7,676 bases of DNA from an uncultured Bacillota bacterium (lineage in GTDB: Bacteria > Bacillota > Clostridia > Christensenellales > UBA1242). The position numbers were made by a program, and so were the translations under genes. Positions 6,449 through 7,676 of the stretch are shown here, one piece after another. Location of the stretch: contig USKO01000026.1 in NCBI GenBank assembly GCA_900555365.1, positions 1 through 7,676 of the forward strand. The letters are read 5' to 3'. The number at the start of each line of letters is the position of its first letter. The first letter of the stretch is position 1. Below the pieces are notes generated by a model. It ran no database searches. It was not told the DNA's origin and saw only the letters and a list, made by a program, of their open reading frames with translations.

Positions 6449-6576
6449 GTTGTGTAAAAATTTTTAAACTTTTTATAAAAATGAGCGAAAATTCGTTGTG
6501 GTTTTTAAATTTTATGTAGTTAATAACATAGAGAAAGTAAAATTTTTTAGATTTTTTTGAAAAAACAAGCAAAAAT

Positions 6577-6624
6577 TGACCCCACGATTCAAGATTTTTT
6601 GTAGTTATATAAGTAGAGGAACTA
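6577..6624 (+). repeat. Two-part direct repeat, copy 1 (3' side of the S51 gene)
   Basis: TGACCCCACGA (6577-6587), a 16-base gap, then GTTATATAAGTAGAGG (6604-6619) followed by AACTA. Both conserved blocks recur in the same order and orientation at 7439-7485. The CTA at 6622-6624 is the complement of the S51 stop codon TAG, so the gene ends exactly at the repeat edge. Confidence 0.8.
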
Positions 6625-7365
6625 TTTAATTCTTTCTTCTTGTTTTTCGTTTACGATTAGGTTAACGTCACTATCTGCTTCCCAAATCTTTCCATTGTTT
6701 TCTGTATAAAATTCCATTTTTCCGTCTGTAAATTTTATTATGCTAATATCTTTGTTATCGTAATCTTGCAACAAGTAAAATTTTCCATATTTTTTTGCTA
6801 CTTTTAGCAAATCTTCTTTGCGATATGTTTCATCACCAGCGACTAAAACATCTGGATACTTTTCTTCTGCTGTATTATTATGTGGATAGATTGATATTCC
6901 GTCAAGATTTAAGCCTTCTTCTATTTGAAAGTTAGGGTATTCTTCACTGCAAGGAATAATTATGATATATTTAGACATAAGCATAGCGCCAGCACTAAAA
7001 CCAAGCATAAGACCATTAAATTTTTTTAGCTCGTCCATAATGCCAAGTTTTTCGCACATCTCCTTTTGTTTAAAAGGATCACCACCCATTAACATAACAA
7101 AATCTGCCTTTCTAATCATTTCTTTTGCTTTATCACTACTCAATTCGGGTGAAATAATGTTTACATTATCAAATACAATTCCCGCCTTTTTAAAATGTTC
7201 AACAAAGGCAGGGACATATTTCGCCCTTGCTTTTTCCATTTTAACTGGGCTTCCCGGGATATACACGACATTCTTTGTATCTTTGAGTTCTGTCTTAAAC
7301 ATCTCTCCAAGTCCGTGACCGAAAGCATTTCCAACATCAAAACCACTACAATAATATCTAACCAT
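6622..7365 (-). CDS. Peptidase S51 family (peptidase E-like / class I amidotransferase-like) protein
   Basis: S51 enzymes such as Salmonella PepE are cytoplasmic serine dipeptidases that cleave Asp-X dipeptides, with the catalytic Ser on a sharp 'nucleophile elbow'. This 247-residue protein has MLMGGDPF (91-98), matching the family's GG-rich loop, the elbow LGFSAGAML (121-129) with S124 as nucleophile, and H162 in YPHNN as the likely catalytic His. I cannot assign the third residue with confidence. The C-terminal third is beta-rich with KxYLLQDYDN, as in related proteins of Bacillota. ATG 7365 lies six bases after AGGAG (minus strand, 7376-7372), with a clear promoter upstream. The gene stands alone, opposite to its neighbours, between direct repeats. 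Many S51 relatives are not classical aspartyl dipeptidases, so the substrate is open. Confidence 0.85.
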   Translation of the reverse strand: MVRYYCSGFDVGNAFGHGLGEMFKTELKDTKNVVYIPGSPVKMEKARAKYVPAFVEHFKKAGIVFDNVNIISPELSSDKAKEMIRKADFVMLMGGDPFKQKEMCEKLGIMDELKKFNGLMLGFSAGAMLMSKYIIIIPCSEEYPNFQIEEGLNLDGISIYPHNNTAEEKYPDVLVAGDETYRKEDLLKVAKKYGKFYLLQDYDNKDISIIKFTDGKMEFYTENNGKIWEADSDVNLIVNEKQEERIK

Positions 7366-7384
7366 TATCTACTCCTTTTAAATA

Positions 7385-7413
7385 AACATATCACATAAAC
7401 AAAGTTTTTTCAA
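7385..7413 (-). promoter_or_regulatory. Sigma-A promoter of the S51 gene with extended -10
   Basis: On the minus strand TTGAAA (7413-7408) and TATGTT (7390-7385) are 17 bases apart, and TGA precedes the -10 (extended form). The predicted start near 7378 leaves a leader of about 13 bases carrying AAAAGGAG. Confidence 0.7.
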
Positions 7414-7438
7414 TTATTTTCGTAAAAATCGCCCAAAA

Positions 7439-7485
7439 TGACCCCACGAAATTAAAAAGTATTGGTTATATAAGTAGAGGGACTA
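7439..7485 (+). repeat. Two-part direct repeat, copy 2 (5' side of the S51 gene)
   Basis: TGACCCCACGA (7439-7449), a 15-base gap, then GTTATATAAGTAGAGG (7465-7480) followed by GACTA. The first block is identical to copy 1 over 11 bases; the second is identical over 16, and 20 of 21 with the following five. The two copies are about 861 bases apart. The blocks are not a sigma-A promoter: the spacing is too wide. Confidence 0.8.
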
Positions 7486-7514
7486 ATATCTTTGCAGAGG
7501 CAGAGATATTTTTT
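7485..7514 (+). terminator. Strong plus-strand intrinsic terminator directly after repeat copy 2
   Basis: AATATCTTTGC (7485-7495) pairs with GCAGAGATATT (7500-7510), 11 positions with one G-U, around an AGAG loop, followed by T's to 7514. No plus-strand gene lies upstream; the sequence before it is antisense to the S51 gene. It could block antisense transcription, end a very short RNA, or belong to the repeat array that follows. Confidence 0.7.
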
Positions 7515-7523
7515 CTTAACAAA

Positions 7524-7676
7524 TTTTTCCGCAGGTTCAAATGGTGAGCCAGCGAGAATGTTAGAGTGTAAAAAAAATTGAAAACCTTTTTCCATTTGAC
7601 CAAATGGTAGTCAAGCGACTATGCCATAATAGGCAAGAAAAAATCTTTTTCCGCTGTGACAGACGGTGTCACTGCG
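7524..7676. repeat. Tandem array of about 60-bp hairpin units with variable stems, continues past the edge
   Basis: TTTTTCC recurs at 7524, 7587 and 7646, and in each unit GCG follows at exactly the same offset (28 bases after the unit start: 7552, 7615, 7674). The 21 bases between share a central CARAYGGT but differ on both sides. The differing sides still pair: GGTTCA/TGAGCC in unit 1 (7534-7539 with 7545-7550) and GTGACA/TGTCAC in unit 3 (7656-7661 with 7667-7672), with outer CGC/GCG pairs in both. Unit 2 keeps the fold more weakly (TGACCA with TAGTCA, one mismatch). A-rich linkers, one holding a TGCC/GGCA hairpin (7622-7635), separate the units. No ORF is supported here; both strands are interrupted by stops. 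Confidence 0.75.

Larger units (their letters stand above)
6247..6621. other. AT-rich gene-free stretch with several hairpins
   Basis: No convincing coding sequence is seen on either strand. The stretch holds the hairpin at 6286-6324, an AT palindrome around 6332-6346 (ATATAAT-A-ATTATAT), a small hairpin at 6396-6412 (AAAGAAA with TTTCTTT), a terminator-like hairpin at 6420-6448, and the left copy of the two-part repeat at 6577-6624. The short frames that cross it are low-complexity and are interrupted by these inverted repeats. Confidence 0.6.

Noticed and set aside
6234..6467. A 77-codon plus-strand frame starting with TTG
   Set aside because: It starts inside the terminator tail at 6203-6246, has no ribosome-binding site, crosses two further hairpins including a terminator, and its translation is low-complexity with no recognisable motif.
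6390..6572. A 60-codon minus-strand frame downstream of the S51 gene
   Set aside because: Lys/Phe-rich low-complexity translation over AT-rich hairpins, with no ribosome-binding site or family match.
7439..7473. Repeat blocks as a sigma-A promoter (TGACC as -35, TATATA as -10)
   Set aside because: The gap between the blocks is over 20 bases, and copy 1 and copy 2 differ in it; the real S51 promoter is on the other strand at 7385-7413.
6577..7485. Integron attC sites around the S51 gene
   Set aside because: No paired RYYYAAC / GTTRRRY boxes are found; the repeats are direct and lack the long imperfect palindrome of attC.
7524..7676. CRISPR array
   Set aside because: Units are about 60 bp with only short conserved blocks, the variable part is internally complementary, and spacing is uneven (63 then 59). 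CRISPR repeats would be longer, near identical, with unrelated spacers.
7483..7676. Minus-strand coding region entering from the right edge
   Set aside because: All three minus frames are interrupted or short, and the apparent peptide repeats follow the hairpin units, which explains them without coding.

Overview
The window looks like low-GC Bacillota DNA, most likely from an uncultured, Clostridia-like anaerobe. The base composition is strongly AT-rich, ribosome-binding sites are GGAGG-type, promoters fit the sigma-A consensus (often with an extended -10), and there is a frameshifted prfB and a U32-family tRNA hydroxylation gene. Genus cannot be read from the sequence.

Layout. A partial flippase-like gene leaves the left edge on the minus strand (1-101). 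Divergent from it is prfB (180-1278), encoding release factor 2 through a programmed +1 frameshift. A three-gene block follows: tsaD (1468-2526), a PnuC-type transporter that starts on the base after the tsaD stop (2527-3339), and a U32/TrhP-like tRNA hydroxylation gene (3365-4546). A structured intergenic stretch (about 4594-4730) precedes a solitary rfbA-like sugar nucleotidyltransferase (4832-5695). Next is a YqfO/NIF3-insert-like gene whose 5' end is broken by an in-frame TAA (5806-6120), then an intrinsic terminator (6203-6246). The 6247-6621 stretch has no convincing gene but holds several hairpins. A minus-strand S51 (peptidase E-like) gene (6622-7365) is bracketed by a two-part direct repeat. 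The right edge (7485-7676) holds a terminator-like hairpin and a tandem array of about 60-bp units, each with a hairpin whose stem sequence differs between units while pairing is largely kept.

How the genes fit together. prfB, tsaD and the U32 gene all serve translation: termination, t6A37 formation, and (by family) 5-hydroxyuridine at wobble U34. The PnuC-like gene inside that block suggests NAD-precursor salvage is co-expressed with it. The flippase fragment and the rfbA-like gene point to surface polysaccharide, but no pathway partners are in view. The part right of about 5700 is accessory in character: a decayed gene, an isolated peptidase gene between repeats, and structured repeats.

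Most interesting signals: the hairpin array at 7524-7676 with compensatory stem changes; the repeat-bracketed S51 gene; the structured region at 4594-4730; and a tsaD promoter placed so that its transcript would start at the ATG. No complete new system can be claimed from this window alone.
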